Counted from the first letter of the stretch, positions 1-9,747 are shown. The stretch is 64,000 nucleotides of DNA from Bacteroidota bacterium (GCA_024280295.1 JAJRQK010000014.1:41719-105718); one strand, 5' to 3'. Notes: a model not told the origin generated them from the letters alone. Made by a program: numbers and translations.

Positions 1-2
1 TT

Positions 3-365
3 CAGAATTTATACCACCACATTGAAGCAACCGGAGATAGTCCAAAGCAGATTGCTCTTCAGAAATCGGCTTTGATTATGGTGATACATGAAAACGAAAA
101 GATTATAGTTCGAACCGGAAATTACATTCCAAGTAATGGAATTGAGAAACTGAAAGAGCGATTATCATTTGTGAATGGGCTTACAGAAGAAAAATTAAGA
201 GAACTTTATCAGAATCGATTATTGAAAAATAAACTCTCCTCAAAAGGTACAGCTGGATTAGGATTAATAGATATAGCACGCAAATCGAAGAATAAACTGG
301 GCTTCGAGTTCATTGAAATCAATGAGAATACCAGTTTTTTCTGTCTAGATGTGGTTATTGAATAA
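3..365 (+). CDS. SiaB-type (DUF6272) kinase-like protein, 5'-truncated
   Basis: The reading frame is open from the window edge, so the N-terminus is missing; about 120 residues remain. The visible part has the SiaB/DUF6272 pattern: a QNLYHHI helix near the start, then a TGNYIPSN segment, and an AGLGLIDIARKS glycine-rich motif that resembles the ATP-lid region of GHKL-fold (anti-sigma-like) kinases. SiaB family proteins phosphorylate the partner SiaC. The next gene is a SiaC homolog only 8 bases downstream, which supports the assignment. The output of the pair in this organism is unknown; in Pseudomonas the system controls a diguanylate cyclase, but no such gene is visible here. Confidence 0.75.
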   Translation, partial: QNLYHHIEATGDSPKQIALQKSALIMVIHENEKIIVRTGNYIPSNGIEKLKERLSFVNGLTEEKLRELYQNRLLKNKLSSKGTAGLGLIDIARKSKNKLGFEFIEINENTSFFCLDVVIE

Positions 366-373
366 CAAATAGA

Positions 374-763
374 ATGAATATGGAAATATTACTACTTGAA
401 GGATCAGCAAAAACACCAGAAATCAACTTTAATCAAGATACAGGTGTTCTTGAATTACGAGGAAGATCTATCCCTGAAAACTCAATCGAATTTTTTAAAC
501 CACTTAACGATTGGGTGGATATTTATGGTTCTTCCCCTAAAGAAACAACTCAAATTGAGGTACGATTAGAATATTTTAATACTTCATCTTCAAAGTGCAT
601 CCTTGATCTTTTCAAAAGATTAGAACAGTTGGATGGGAACTCTACTGAAGTGAAAGTGAATTGGTATTTCGAGAAAGACGATGAAGACATGGAGGAAGCT
701 GGAGTTGATTACGAAGCAATTGTAGACCTTCCATTTAAAATCATTGAGGTAGAAGAAATTTAA
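374..763 (+). CDS. siaC: SiaC family regulatory phosphoprotein (DUF1987)
   Basis: A complete protein of 129 residues with the DUF1987/SiaC fold signature: an N-terminal strand (EILLLEGSAKTPEI), the segment ELRGRSIPENSIEFFKPL, and the central motif EYFNTSSSKCILDLF. In the Pseudomonas SiaABCD system the equivalent Thr in the NTSS motif is phosphorylated by SiaB and dephosphorylated by a PP2C phosphatase; here the candidate is Thr70. It lies 8 bases after the SiaB-like gene and 3 bases before coaE, so it is probably co-transcribed with both. The phosphorylation role is inferred from the family and the neighbour. Confidence 0.85.
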   Translation: MNMEILLLEGSAKTPEINFNQDTGVLELRGRSIPENSIEFFKPLNDWVDIYGSSPKETTQIEVRLEYFNTSSSKCILDLFKRLEQLDGNSTEVKVNWYFEKDDEDMEEAGVDYEAIVDLPFKIIEVEEI

Positions 764-766
764 TCA

Positions 767-1372
767 ATGCTGAAGGTTGGTATTACAGGTGGTATTGGCT
801 CTGGAAAGAGTTTAGTCTGTAAAATTATAGAATCGATAGGCTATCCTGTCTTTTATTCGGATGATTCAGCGAAATTAATAATCGCAGATGACCCCAATGT
901 TCGAGTTGCCTTAATTTCTCGCTATGGTAACGAAATTTATTCTGAAAATGAGTTAAACCGTGTCTTACTATCTTCGAAAATATTTGAGAACGAATGTGAA
1001 CGCTCATTTGTAAATGAACTTATTCACCCAAAAGTTCGAGAAGCATTCAATAATTTCGCTAATTTCCACACAAAATCAATTGTTTTTAATGAAGCTGCCA
1101 TCCTCTTTGAAACAGGTTCATATAAACATTTTGACCGCACAATTCTAATTACTGCACCTCAAGATATACGCATAGCTCGTGTTATAAAACGGGATAATTG
1201 CACAAAAAAATCAGTGCTAAAACGAATGAATAGTCAGTGGACTGATGAAAAGAAACAAGTACTTGCTCATAGCATAATTATCAATGATGGAACACAAGCA
1301 CTCTTGATTCAAATTGAGCAATTAATAGCAGATTTAGAAAAAATAAATCAAGACTCATCAACCTCCTCATAA
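767..1372 (+). CDS. coaE: Dephospho-CoA kinase
   Basis: Catalyses the last step of coenzyme A synthesis, phosphorylation of the 3'-hydroxyl of dephospho-CoA with ATP, in the cytoplasm. At 201 residues it has the usual family length. The P-loop GITGGIGSGKS is at residues 5-15, followed by the conserved YSDD stretch that binds substrate; HPKVREAF, NEAAILFETG and the lid segment IKRDNCTKKSVLKRMNSQ match CoaE. It begins 3 bases after siaC. Its last 25 bases overlap the 3' end of the convergent membrane-protein gene. Confidence 0.95.
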   Translation: MLKVGITGGIGSGKSLVCKIIESIGYPVFYSDDSAKLIIADDPNVRVALISRYGNEIYSENELNRVLLSSKIFENECERSFVNELIHPKVREAFNNFANFHTKSIVFNEAAILFETGSYKHFDRTILITAPQDIRIARVIKRDNCTKKSVLKRMNSQWTDEKKQVLAHSIIINDGTQALLIQIEQLIADLEKINQDSSTSS

Positions 1373-2028
1373 TCAACAAACTCATTATCATTATTTTGTT
1401 GATCTTCCTTACCAAATGGATTTTGGACTTGTCTACCACCTTGAATTTTACCTCCACTCAAAAGGAAAGTGATTCCATTCATCATCTTGACAATCAAGTT
1501 CAGTAAGAAGAAGAAACCTATGACTTTAAAGATAAATCCAAAGAATGGTGTATCCTCTATGTTAAGAATACTATCGTGAAACCATCTTGATATTGGATTT
1601 GTTGCGAATTCAGGAAAGAACCAAAACAGCACAAAAAACGCCAGAGAAGCCACGATTAATATGACTTCTAATTTTAGGTTAAATGCTGCATTCGGCATTT
1701 GAGGAAGACCGCGCCCTCCCATCATAGTAAACAGTACCGATTTATTCTGTGACTTCTTGAACTTCCCGATAAAATAAGTTAATAGAATAATTCCAGCGAT
1801 GATAACTTGATTTACAACCACAAGATTTACACTCGTATCATCAAAGCAGAAGAGAAAAGTAACATCAACAAGGAAGAAATATTTTACTATTTTTAGAAGA
1901 TATGTCTCAGGCATTGATCTTGGTCGAGTACCTGTTAGCATTCTGATTCCTAAATCGAAAATTCCCCACAGGAATCCGTATATCGCGAACACTACACCTA
2001 GTCTAAAGACAAAATCAAAAATTTCCAC
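1348..2028 (-). CDS. Four-helix membrane protein, function unknown
   Basis: A protein of 226 residues with about four to five predicted membrane segments: near residues 5-30, 45-65, 73-90 (VVNQVIIAGIILLTYFIG), 120-140 and 165-185. A Gly/Pro-rich loop (MMGGRGLPQMPNA) lies in the middle, and the cytosolic-looking tail is acidic and Asn/Gln-rich. I do not recognise a named family; it looks like a conserved Bacteroidota integral membrane protein. It is a single gene, convergent with coaE and overlapping it by 25 bases. The start at 2028 begins directly with a hydrophobic segment. Confidence 0.7.
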   Translation of the reverse strand: MEIFDFVFRLGVVFAIYGFLWGIFDLGIRMLTGTRPRSMPETYLLKIVKYFFLVDVTFLFCFDDTSVNLVVVNQVIIAGIILLTYFIGKFKKSQNKSVLFTMMGGRGLPQMPNAAFNLKLEVILIVASLAFFVLFWFFPEFATNPISRWFHDSILNIEDTPFFGFIFKVIGFFFLLNLIVKMMNGITFLLSGGKIQGGRQVQNPFGKEDQQNNDNEFVDYEEVDES

Positions 2029-2122
2029 GGCACAAAGGTAAACAATTTCACAGCTTAGGTCTCAAGTCTTACGAGAACTCAAGTTGAATTGGTATCTTTA
2101 GCGAGCTAATAAAAAATAAACA

Positions 2123-4303
2123 ATGAAAAGATTAAGCTTAGTAGTCATAATAGTGATTTCAACATTCTTCAATGCAACTGCGGAAGAAGGAATGCTCATT
2201 CCATCACTCATTAAAGCATTTGAAAACGATATGCAAGCAATGGGAATGAAACTCTCTGCCGAAGATATTTACAGCGTAAATAGTTCGAGTATTAAGGATG
2301 CTGTTCTTCATTTTGGTGGAGGATGTACCGCAGAATTAGTTTCATCTCAAGGATTATTATTAACAAATCACCATTGCGGATTTTCACAAGTTCAGTCTCA
2401 TTCATCACTGGAAAATGATTACATCAAATATGGTTTCTGGGCAAAATCAATGAATCAAGAATTAACAAATCCAGGATTAACCGCTGCACGAATCGTCCGA
2501 ATTGAGGACATGACTAAACTTGTTTTTAACGGTACAGAAGGATTATCCGGCGAAAAATATTACAGCAGAATTGAGAGCAATATTAAAACACTCGCACGAG
2601 ATGCAACAACTGGAAATCATTACGAAGCAGAAATCAAGGCATTTAATTATGGAAATGATTACTACATGATCGTGAAAGAAGTTTTCAAAGACATCAGACT
2701 CGTTGGTGCACCACCAAGTAGCATTGGTAAATTCGGCGGCGATACAGATAATTGGGTTTGGCCACGTCACACTGGAGATTTTTCCGTTTTCAGAATTTAC
2801 GCTGATGCAAATAACAACCCCGCTGAATATAACAAGGACAACAAACCATACACCCCACTTCATTACCTTCCTGTTTCAATGAACGACCGTGTTCCTGGAG
2901 AGTTTACGATGGTTTACGGGTTCCCAGGATCTACTGAGCAACATTTATCATCCGATCATCTTCAATATATCATGGATACAGAACGACCTGCTAGAATTGC
3001 AATGCGTGAACAGTCTTTAGGTATTATAGACGCTGGAATGCGCTCTTCTGACTTAATTAGAATCAAATACGCCTCGAAACAGGCTAGAATCGCGAATGGT
3101 TGGAAGAAATGGATTGGACAGATTGGAGGATTACAAACTGTGAATGCAATACAAATCAAACTGGATCGAGAGAAAAAATACAACGACATGGCTGCTACAA
3201 AAACGGAATGGCAGACGAAATACGGAGGAATTGTCTCTACAATGAATGAGCTAGTCGCTGAATACAAAGAAAGTGATTTCGCGTATGCGATGGCGGTAGA
3301 GTACATGTATGTTGGGCCCGAAGTTTTCAAACGAACGCGTGGAATGGATAAATTCGTTGGTGAATTCGAAGCAATTCCACCAAACGAAATGGAAGAGGAG
3401 ATCGAGAAACTGCGTGCTTCAGCGAAAGGTTTCTTTAAAAACTATGATGTTGGAATCGACCGAAGTGTTTTCCTCAAAGTAACGGAAGAATATATCGCAC
3501 GAATGCAGAATATTGGAGTCATTGATCTTCTAAACGAATCTCCTGAAGCACTCACGAAGCGAATATTTGGAAACTCAATTCTAATCGATGAAACACGTTT
3601 CGAGAGCTTTTTGCAAAATTTGTCAGATTCGACATTGAATGACTTTAGAGAAAATGATCCAGCCTACGTTTTATGGACTGCACTTAGCGAAAACTTCGGT
3701 CAAGAAGTGATTCCCTTGGTTCGTAATTTCAAAGGACAAATGAATGGACTTCTCGCTGTTTACGTGGAAGGAAAACTAGAAATGTTTCCAGATGCCAAAC
3801 ACTGGCCAGATGCAAATTCAACAATGCGCATTAGTTATGGGAAATTGGAAGGGTCCGCTCCACATGACGGAATGGCGTACACAGAGCATACCACACTTGA
3901 AGGAATTTTAACGAAAAACAACTCTGGGAATGCCGATTTTGAGTTACTACCAGAGTTTAGAACACTTGCAGAATCGAAAGATTACGGGAATTACAGTCAA
4001 GATGGTGAACTTTGGATTTGCTTTACAAGTTCTAATCATACAACTGGTGGGAATTCAGGATCTCCAGTTATTGATGCGGAAGGAAATCTTATGGGATTGA
4101 ATTTTGATCGATCATGGGAAAGTACAATGAGTGACTTCATGTTTGATGCTGATCGTTGTAGAAATATTACAGTTGATATTCGTTATGTTCTCTGGATCAT
4201 GGACAAATATGCAGGAGCAACAAATCTAGTTGATGAAATGACACTTGTTAAAAGTAAAAAGAAGAGAAAGAAAAAATGCAAGCAGAAAAAGTCTAAGAAA
4301 TAG
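2123..4303 (+). CDS. S46 family dipeptidyl-peptidase, DPP11-like
   Basis: A secreted serine exopeptidase that releases dipeptides from peptide N-termini. It has 726 residues with a signal peptide (about residues 1-20, ending in ATA). The catalytic His lies in TNHHCG (about 81-86), and the nucleophile Ser645 in GGNSGSPV. Eighteen residues after the serine is Arg663 (NFDRSWE). In Porphyromonas enzymes Arg at this place marks DPP11 (Asp/Glu specific at P1) while DPP7 has Gly, so acidic specificity is inferred. The C-terminus ends in an unusual run dominated by lysine, about 17 residues. A TATCTTTA sequence 23 bases before the ATG may be its -7 box. Confidence 0.93.
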   Translation: MKRLSLVVIIVISTFFNATAEEGMLIPSLIKAFENDMQAMGMKLSAEDIYSVNSSSIKDAVLHFGGGCTAELVSSQGLLLTNHHCGFSQVQSHSSLENDYIKYGFWAKSMNQELTNPGLTAARIVRIEDMTKLVFNGTEGLSGEKYYSRIESNIKTLARDATTGNHYEAEIKAFNYGNDYYMIVKEVFKDIRLVGAPPSSIGKFGGDTDNWVWPRHTGDFSVFRIYADANNNPAEYNKDNKPYTPLHYLPVSMNDRVPGEFTMVYGFPGSTEQHLSSDHLQYIMDTERPARIAMREQSLGIIDAGMRSSDLIRIKYASKQARIANGWKKWIGQIGGLQTVNAIQIKLDREKKYNDMAATKTEWQTKYGGIVSTMNELVAEYKESDFAYAMAVEYMYVGPEVFKRTRGMDKFVGEFEAIPPNEMEEEIEKLRASAKGFFKNYDVGIDRSVFLKVTEEYIARMQNIGVIDLLNESPEALTKRIFGNSILIDETRFESFLQNLSDSTLNDFRENDPAYVLWTALSENFGQEVIPLVRNFKGQMNGLLAVYVEGKLEMFPDAKHWPDANSTMRISYGKLEGSAPHDGMAYTEHTTLEGILTKNNSGNADFELLPEFRTLAESKDYGNYSQDGELWICFTSSNHTTGGNSGSPVIDAEGNLMGLNFDRSWESTMSDFMFDADRCRNITVDIRYVLWIMDKYAGATNLVDEMTLVKSKKKRKKKCKQKKSKK

Positions 4304-4350
4304 ATTTACTTTAGGCATGAAGATTGCGTTAATTGAAACAAAAACATCCT

Positions 4351-4806
4351 ATGTTTAAACTCATTACATTTTTTACTGTTAGCCTATTTTTATCAGTTCA
4401 AGTTCTGGCTCAAGAAGAGGCAATTGAGAACAAAAGCTTCTTAATCATTCATTCTACAAAAAACTATAACAAAGCGCTAAAAAAGGCCCAACTAGCATGT
4501 AATAAATTGGGCTACACATTAGATTTACGAAGTCTATATAGAAACAAAGACGGTTATCTTACAACTAGTGAAATATGCGGGTGTGGAGAACAGCATGGAT
4601 ATATACCCCGTGGCCGATATGATGATGGGAACTACGTTAGCATTGAGTACTCATCAGACTACACAACCTTCAGAACTGGTTTTTATATTGTTATCGTTTC
4701 AAGTGGAAATAGAGAAGGCGTAACAAAGGAATTAGCAAAAACAAGAGAGTATTTTAAAGACGCATATATCAAAGATGCTCCTATTTACATGGGGTGTATG
4801 CACTAA
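4351..4806 (+). CDS. Secreted protein of unknown function, possibly SPOR-like
   Basis: The ATG at 4351 gives 151 residues and starts directly with a signal peptide (FKLITFFTVSLFLSVQVLAQ); the frame is open further upstream to a TTG at 4333, which is less likely. The mature protein has two strand-helix repeats (SFLIIHSTKNYNKALKKAQ and GFYIVIVSSGN), a layout reminiscent of SPOR peptidoglycan-binding domains, but the match is by eye only. It has several cysteines (CGCG, MGCMH end), which may form disulfides in the periplasm. It follows the S46 peptidase by 47 bases on the same strand. Confidence 0.6.
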   Translation: MFKLITFFTVSLFLSVQVLAQEEAIENKSFLIIHSTKNYNKALKKAQLACNKLGYTLDLRSLYRNKDGYLTTSEICGCGEQHGYIPRGRYDDGNYVSIEYSSDYTTFRTGFYIVIVSSGNREGVTKELAKTREYFKDAYIKDAPIYMGCMH

Positions 4807-4874
4807 ACAGTGAGATTCCCTAGAAGAACATAAAGTATACCATGAAAACCCTAAACAGGAATCAACTTGGCTAG

Positions 4875-6278
4875 CTAAATATGCAAAGGTCGATTATCAG
4901 TTGCAGCCAAAGCAGCTTCTTTCACACCTTCCGAATAAGTTGGGTGAGGATGACAAATTCGTGCAATATCTTCTGCGGATGCTCTATACTCCATCGCCAC
5001 AACAGCTTCCATAATTAAATCAGCAGCGCGAGGAGCAATCATGTGAACTCCTAAAACTTCATCTGTATGAGCATCAGCGATAATCTTGATAGTACCAAGA
5101 ATATCCATGCTTGCGCGAGCACGCCCTAGAGCCTTTATGGGGAACTGTCCAATTTTAATTTCTTTTCCAGCTTCGATAAGTTCATCTTCTGTCTTTCCAA
5201 CTGAAGCAACTTCTGGCCAAGTATAGACAACTCCAGGGATAAGATTATAATTAATATGGGGTTTCTGTCCGGCTAATAGTTCTGCAACATAAACACCCTC
5301 ATCTTCAGCTTTATGTGCCAACATAGCCCCTCTCACAACATCACCAATTGCATAGACATTAGGAACGGAAGTTTGAAGATGATCATTCACATCAATTTGA
5401 CCGCTACTATTTACAGAAATACCGACCTTATCTAATCCGAGGCCATCTGTGAAAGGTTTTCTTCCAACAGCAACTAAGCAATAATCCGCTTCCATGATTA
5501 CTTCTTCTCCTTTTTTATTCAACGCAGTCAATTTGACACCTGTTCCTGTACTATCAACATTTTTCACCTGGTGTTGAAGATGAAACTTGAATCCTTCCTT
5601 CTTTAGCACTTTGGTTAATTCTTTAGACATTGTTTTGTCCATTGTTGGAATGATTGTCTTTGCAAATTCAACAACCTCAACCTTTGTTCCTAGGCGACTA
5701 AAAACTGACCCAAGCTCTAGTCCTATTACACCACCACCAATTACAAGGAGTTTTTTAGGTATTTCTTCAAGATTTAATGCTTCTGTTGAAGTAATAATTC
5801 GTTTTTTATCCGGTTCCATTCCAGGGAAGTAATTCGGTTTTGAACCCGTTGCAATGAGTACATTTTTTGAAGATAAGATCATTTCTTTTCCATCTGAAGC
5901 AATCACTTTAACTGTATTCTTATCCACAAATGATCCTTCACCATGAAAAACCTCGATGTCATTTTTATCCATCAAGAATTTCACTCCATTACATGTTTGC
6001 GCAACGACATCATTCTTACGCTGAATCATTTGTTTTAAGTTTGCTTTAACATCTTTAACATCAATTCCATGTTCTGCAAAATTGTGCGTCGCATTATGAA
6101 AGTGTTCAGTAGAGTCCAAAAGAGCTTTTGACGGAATACACCCAACATTGAGACAAGTTCCTCCTAGTGTATCGTACTTCTCTATTATTGCTGTTTTCAT
6201 GCCGAGTTGTGCACAACGTATTGCTGCAACGTATCCACCTGGTCCTGAACCAATAATTGTCATATCGAAAGTACTCAT
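4875..6278 (-). CDS. lpdA: Dihydrolipoyl dehydrogenase (E3)
   Basis: The flavoprotein E3 subunit of 2-oxoacid dehydrogenase complexes; it reoxidises dihydrolipoamide with NAD+. It has 467 residues, normal for the family. The FAD-binding GSGPGG motif is at residues 11-16, the redox-active disulfide GGTCLNVGC uses Cys42 and Cys47, the NAD-binding motif GGGVIGLELG is central, and the second FAD motif is YAIGDV. The C-terminal HPHPTYSE supplies the active-site His and Glu. No E1 or E2 genes lie nearby, but lipoyl synthase is encoded about 3.5 kb away on the same strand. Confidence 0.97.
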   Translation of the reverse strand: MSTFDMTIIGSGPGGYVAAIRCAQLGMKTAIIEKYDTLGGTCLNVGCIPSKALLDSTEHFHNATHNFAEHGIDVKDVKANLKQMIQRKNDVVAQTCNGVKFLMDKNDIEVFHGEGSFVDKNTVKVIASDGKEMILSSKNVLIATGSKPNYFPGMEPDKKRIITSTEALNLEEIPKKLLVIGGGVIGLELGSVFSRLGTKVEVVEFAKTIIPTMDKTMSKELTKVLKKEGFKFHLQHQVKNVDSTGTGVKLTALNKKGEEVIMEADYCLVAVGRKPFTDGLGLDKVGISVNSSGQIDVNDHLQTSVPNVYAIGDVVRGAMLAHKAEDEGVYVAELLAGQKPHINYNLIPGVVYTWPEVASVGKTEDELIEAGKEIKIGQFPIKALGRARASMDILGTIKIIADAHTDEVLGVHMIAPRAADLIMEAVVAMEYRASAEDIARICHPHPTYSEGVKEAALAATDNRPLHI

Positions 6279-6407
6279 CTATTATCTATTTTGTAATGTA
6301 TAATCGAGATTAGTACGGCATTACACTTGCTCTAATCTCACGCATACAAATGTATAACTTCTCTTGAAATAAGCGCAGAGAAAATCATACGAGATTTGGA
6401 CACAAAA

Positions 6408-6433
6408 AAGCCTTGAGCGTAAACTCAAGGCTT
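6408..6433 (-). terminator. Rho-independent terminator after the T9SS beta-propeller gene
   Basis: A 10-bp perfect stem (AAGCCTTGAG / CTCAAGGCTT) with a six-base loop, followed on the minus strand by six T. It sits 20 bases beyond the stop codon of the 6454-9564 gene, in the spacer before lpdA. It should end that transcript and so separate it from lpdA. Confidence 0.85.
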
Positions 6434-6453
6434 AAAATATTATGGGATGTCAA

Positions 6454-9400
6454 TTACATCTTAATAAACTTAGTTGTAGCTTTATGTTGTCCGGAATTAA
6501 ACTTAACAATGTAAGTTCCTCTTGATAAATCTTCAACACCCAACTCAATCACATTAGATCCTTTAGTCATATTTTTTCTATTGACTGTTTTCATCAATCT
6601 ACCTGCTAGATTATATACTCGAATTGTAACATTCGCTGTGGCATCAAGATTAAAAGAAAGCGAGCTAGTAGAAGCCGTTGGATTCGGGAATGAAAGTAAA
6701 TTCAACTTGAATTCATCACCAATAATTGAACTAAATGGATTGGTATCATCCACTCCTAAATATGAAGATGAACTCCAAATACCACGTCCAAATGTTCCGA
6801 TATAAATTTCACCTGGTCTAAAGTTTCCTTCATTCCAAGTTCTCCATGACTGACGAACTTCATAGACTGGTGTTCCACTGAATCCAGTTGAAGCATCTGT
6901 CCATGTTGCACCACCATCTTCTGTAACAAAAACACCATGAGATGTTCCTACAACAATAATATTAGGATCATTTCTATCGATAATTGCATCATAAGATGCA
7001 GGGTTTGGAGAACCAATAGATCCGATTGTAGTAAAAGTTGGAGTAGCACTTGTGGCATTTGATGAACGGCGATTGTTTCCGAATCCACCTAAGACAAGAA
7101 TATCATCTGGATCACTTGGATTTACACAAATTCCTTGCGCAGAAACTCCAGAAGAAAAAGATGATATTGTCGTGCCTGTTGGAACTCCAGTTTTATAGAA
7201 TGCTTTAGTCTCAAAATCTGGATCCGAGGTATAGAGACTGCCTAGTCCATCTACTCTTCTAATTGTTCCACTTCCTGTTGCAATGTACAAATTATTCAAA
7301 TCTTTAGAAAATTCAACATCAACATTACCGAACAAGCCTCCTCCGATTCCTTGCGCTACTACTCCCCACTGAGGGTCTGGTGTTGCAAATCTTAAAGCTG
7401 AACGGGTACCCCACAATTCTCCTCCGTTCGCATTTACGTACATTAAATACCATGACTGAAACGGATCTTGAACCATCGTTGGATTCCAAGATATTCCAAA
7501 GGATATCGAATCAATTCCCAAATCCCAAACTTGTCCACTTGTTACGTGTTGTGCATAATAATGAGTATATGTTCCTACACTTTGTACTACAACTGTATCT
7601 GGACCTGTACCAGGAAATGTTACAATCAATGAATCGCCAACCAATGGAGGGAACAATCCAGAGCCAGATGTTCCGTGATGAACATAAGGGTATAGATCTA
7701 AGAAGACGTTTTGACCAGTTATGGCATTTACCACTGATGTTTCTGTAACAGAAAGTCCAGGTGAATAATGTACAGTGTCATCATAATATAGTGCCGTTGG
7801 TGTTACATAAGCAATAGTGTCGCCGGTAGAAGTACTAGGCACCAAAATAGTTGAGTTAGCAGCATAATTTTGATTCGGTACTAATAATACAGAATCTTGT
7901 GAGTTTAAATCATAGTACTCAGCTAAGAATATTTTTGTGTGAAAAGGATGCTCATTTGCAGAAGTTCCAAATGGACTAGTCGCAGAAAAAGTAGTTGAAT
8001 CTGGCACAAAAAGTCCGAGACTTTGTCCTCCATCAGCAGACCGAAGAACCTGACCAAACTGAACGCTTGTGAAAAGTACGTCGCTATTAAAGAAAGAAAT
8101 TTCACATTGGAATCCATCCCCTCCCGATACTTCTCTAAATTCTAACCAAGAAGTTAGCGAATGATCATTTCTAACGGTTCCATTATCTTGAGCGCCACCC
8201 ATAACACTACCATGCTTATCAAATGCGATACCATAAAACTGAGTAACGTTGTAACCTCTGTTGGCAGGATACCAAGAATCATCAGGATCATTAGTAACTC
8301 CAACACCACCATCATTCCCAAGGTACAATCTATTACCTGACCATTTCATCTCGTGCTGATCAGCATGTGCATACTTTGCAGAAGTTGGAGCTAGAAACCA
8401 TTGCGTTAAAGTATAAAACCCACCAAAAACAGGATTAGAAGTTGCTTGATCCCATTTCCAGACATCAATTCCACCAATTAAAATTCTTTCAGGACTAGAA
8501 GGTCTAACTGACACCACAGAATTGTATGTACCCTGACCTCTATATACATCAAAAATACTAGGTGATCCTGAAGCTCCTACAAATTGCGACCAAGTATTAC
8601 CACTATCGTGAGACACATGCATACCCAACAAGTTACTATTCGTTCGAACAGCATAAATAGAGTAGTTCCCTGAAGAATTCATCGTATGAGATATAGCGTA
8701 CTCTATTCTCGGAGCACTTCCAGGTACTTTATTGTTGGATACAGTTCCTGAAAGGTCATTAAATGTAACTCCAGAATCATTTGACACATACGTTCTATTT
8801 GCTCCTATACCGACAACAAAAACTGACCCATCAGCTGAACATTTAAGAGCGGTACATGCTCCAGACCCAGTTGTAACTGAAGTAAGTGAAGCAGCACCAA
8901 AGTCCCATTTCCGAAGACCCGTTGAACTTGTTAGCCATAAGGTAGTACCATTCTCAGGAGCGACTATTTCAGTAACAGTATTAAGAGTAGAAGTACCTGG
9001 AACATTGGTCCAAGTTATACCTTGATCTTGTGTATACCATACACCGTCACCATTCCATCCTTCTTGATTTGACCCTGTAGCAACAAATAATGTTCCGTCA
9101 GAAAATTGACACATTGAAGAAATAAATGGTGAACTCAGTACATCATAAGATGTTACTTGTTGCCAAGTATTAGCAGCATCCATTGATTTGAATAAGCCGC
9201 CAGAAACACCTCCAGCCCAGATCACATTACTATTTAACTTATCAACTTGAATGGCACGTGTACGTCCACCAATATTATCAGGACCTTGTTCAATAAAGGA
9301 AACGGCTCTACTTTTTGGCATTTCTCTCATCGCTTGATCAATCTGACGCAATAACTTCTCATCAATTCTTTGACCTGTTGAATGATCAATATAACGAGCC

Positions 9401-9564
9401 TCAAGCCATAATTGAGCATCAGTAGCTGACTTAGGAGTCAATGCTGATAATATTTTTTGTGTGTACGCTCCTTCAGAATCAGCTGACCCCCAAGGAGAAA
9501 CGATAAATACGGCCGCAGTAGCGATTAGACCAACAGCACCTAGTATTAAATTGTTACGCTTCAT
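6454..9564 (-). CDS. Large secreted Asp-box beta-propeller protein with T9SS sorting domain
   Basis: It has 1036 residues. A signal-anchor-like hydrophobic N-terminus (NLILGAVGLIATAAVFIV) precedes repeated blades with Asp-box motifs of the type S-x-D-x-G-x-T-W (for example NDSGVTF, HDSGNTW, EDGGATW), typical of sortilin/VPS10-like and exo-sialidase-like propellers. The C-terminal roughly 75 residues form a type A T9SS sorting domain (FPNPTAS, then VYNLAGRLMKTV, GTYIVKF). It is therefore probably exported by T9SS and attached to or released from the surface. No catalytic sialidase residues were identified, so an enzymatic role is not claimed. It is a single gene with its own terminator. Confidence 0.88.
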   Translation of the reverse strand: MKRNNLILGAVGLIATAAVFIVSPWGSADSEGAYTQKILSALTPKSATDAQLWLEARYIDHSTGQRIDEKLLRQIDQAMREMPKSRAVSFIEQGPDNIGGRTRAIQVDKLNSNVIWAGGVSGGLFKSMDAANTWQQVTSYDVLSSPFISSMCQFSDGTLFVATGSNQEGWNGDGVWYTQDQGITWTNVPGTSTLNTVTEIVAPENGTTLWLTSSTGLRKWDFGAASLTSVTTGSGACTALKCSADGSVFVVGIGANRTYVSNDSGVTFNDLSGTVSNNKVPGSAPRIEYAISHTMNSSGNYSIYAVRTNSNLLGMHVSHDSGNTWSQFVGASGSPSIFDVYRGQGTYNSVVSVRPSSPERILIGGIDVWKWDQATSNPVFGGFYTLTQWFLAPTSAKYAHADQHEMKWSGNRLYLGNDGGVGVTNDPDDSWYPANRGYNVTQFYGIAFDKHGSVMGGAQDNGTVRNDHSLTSWLEFREVSGGDGFQCEISFFNSDVLFTSVQFGQVLRSADGGQSLGLFVPDSTTFSATSPFGTSANEHPFHTKIFLAEYYDLNSQDSVLLVPNQNYAANSTILVPSTSTGDTIAYVTPTALYYDDTVHYSPGLSVTETSVVNAITGQNVFLDLYPYVHHGTSGSGLFPPLVGDSLIVTFPGTGPDTVVVQSVGTYTHYYAQHVTSGQVWDLGIDSISFGISWNPTMVQDPFQSWYLMYVNANGGELWGTRSALRFATPDPQWGVVAQGIGGGLFGNVDVEFSKDLNNLYIATGSGTIRRVDGLGSLYTSDPDFETKAFYKTGVPTGTTISSFSSGVSAQGICVNPSDPDDILVLGGFGNNRRSSNATSATPTFTTIGSIGSPNPASYDAIIDRNDPNIIVVGTSHGVFVTEDGGATWTDASTGFSGTPVYEVRQSWRTWNEGNFRPGEIYIGTFGRGIWSSSSYLGVDDTNPFSSIIGDEFKLNLLSFPNPTASTSSLSFNLDATANVTIRVYNLAGRLMKTVNRKNMTKGSNVIELGVEDLSRGTYIVKFNSGQHKATTKFIKM

Positions 9565-9747
9565 AGTATTATAATTATCAAGTAGTTTAATAGTTTCTCG
9601 CGACCGCCAAATTACAAATAAATATTGAAATACTAATATATGTTAATGCACTAATTTTCCGGCTATCTATCTGTAAAAATAAAGCATTCAAAAGGATTGA
9701 CATTCAGATTTAGGTGAATTTCATACTAGAATATACACGTCTATAAT

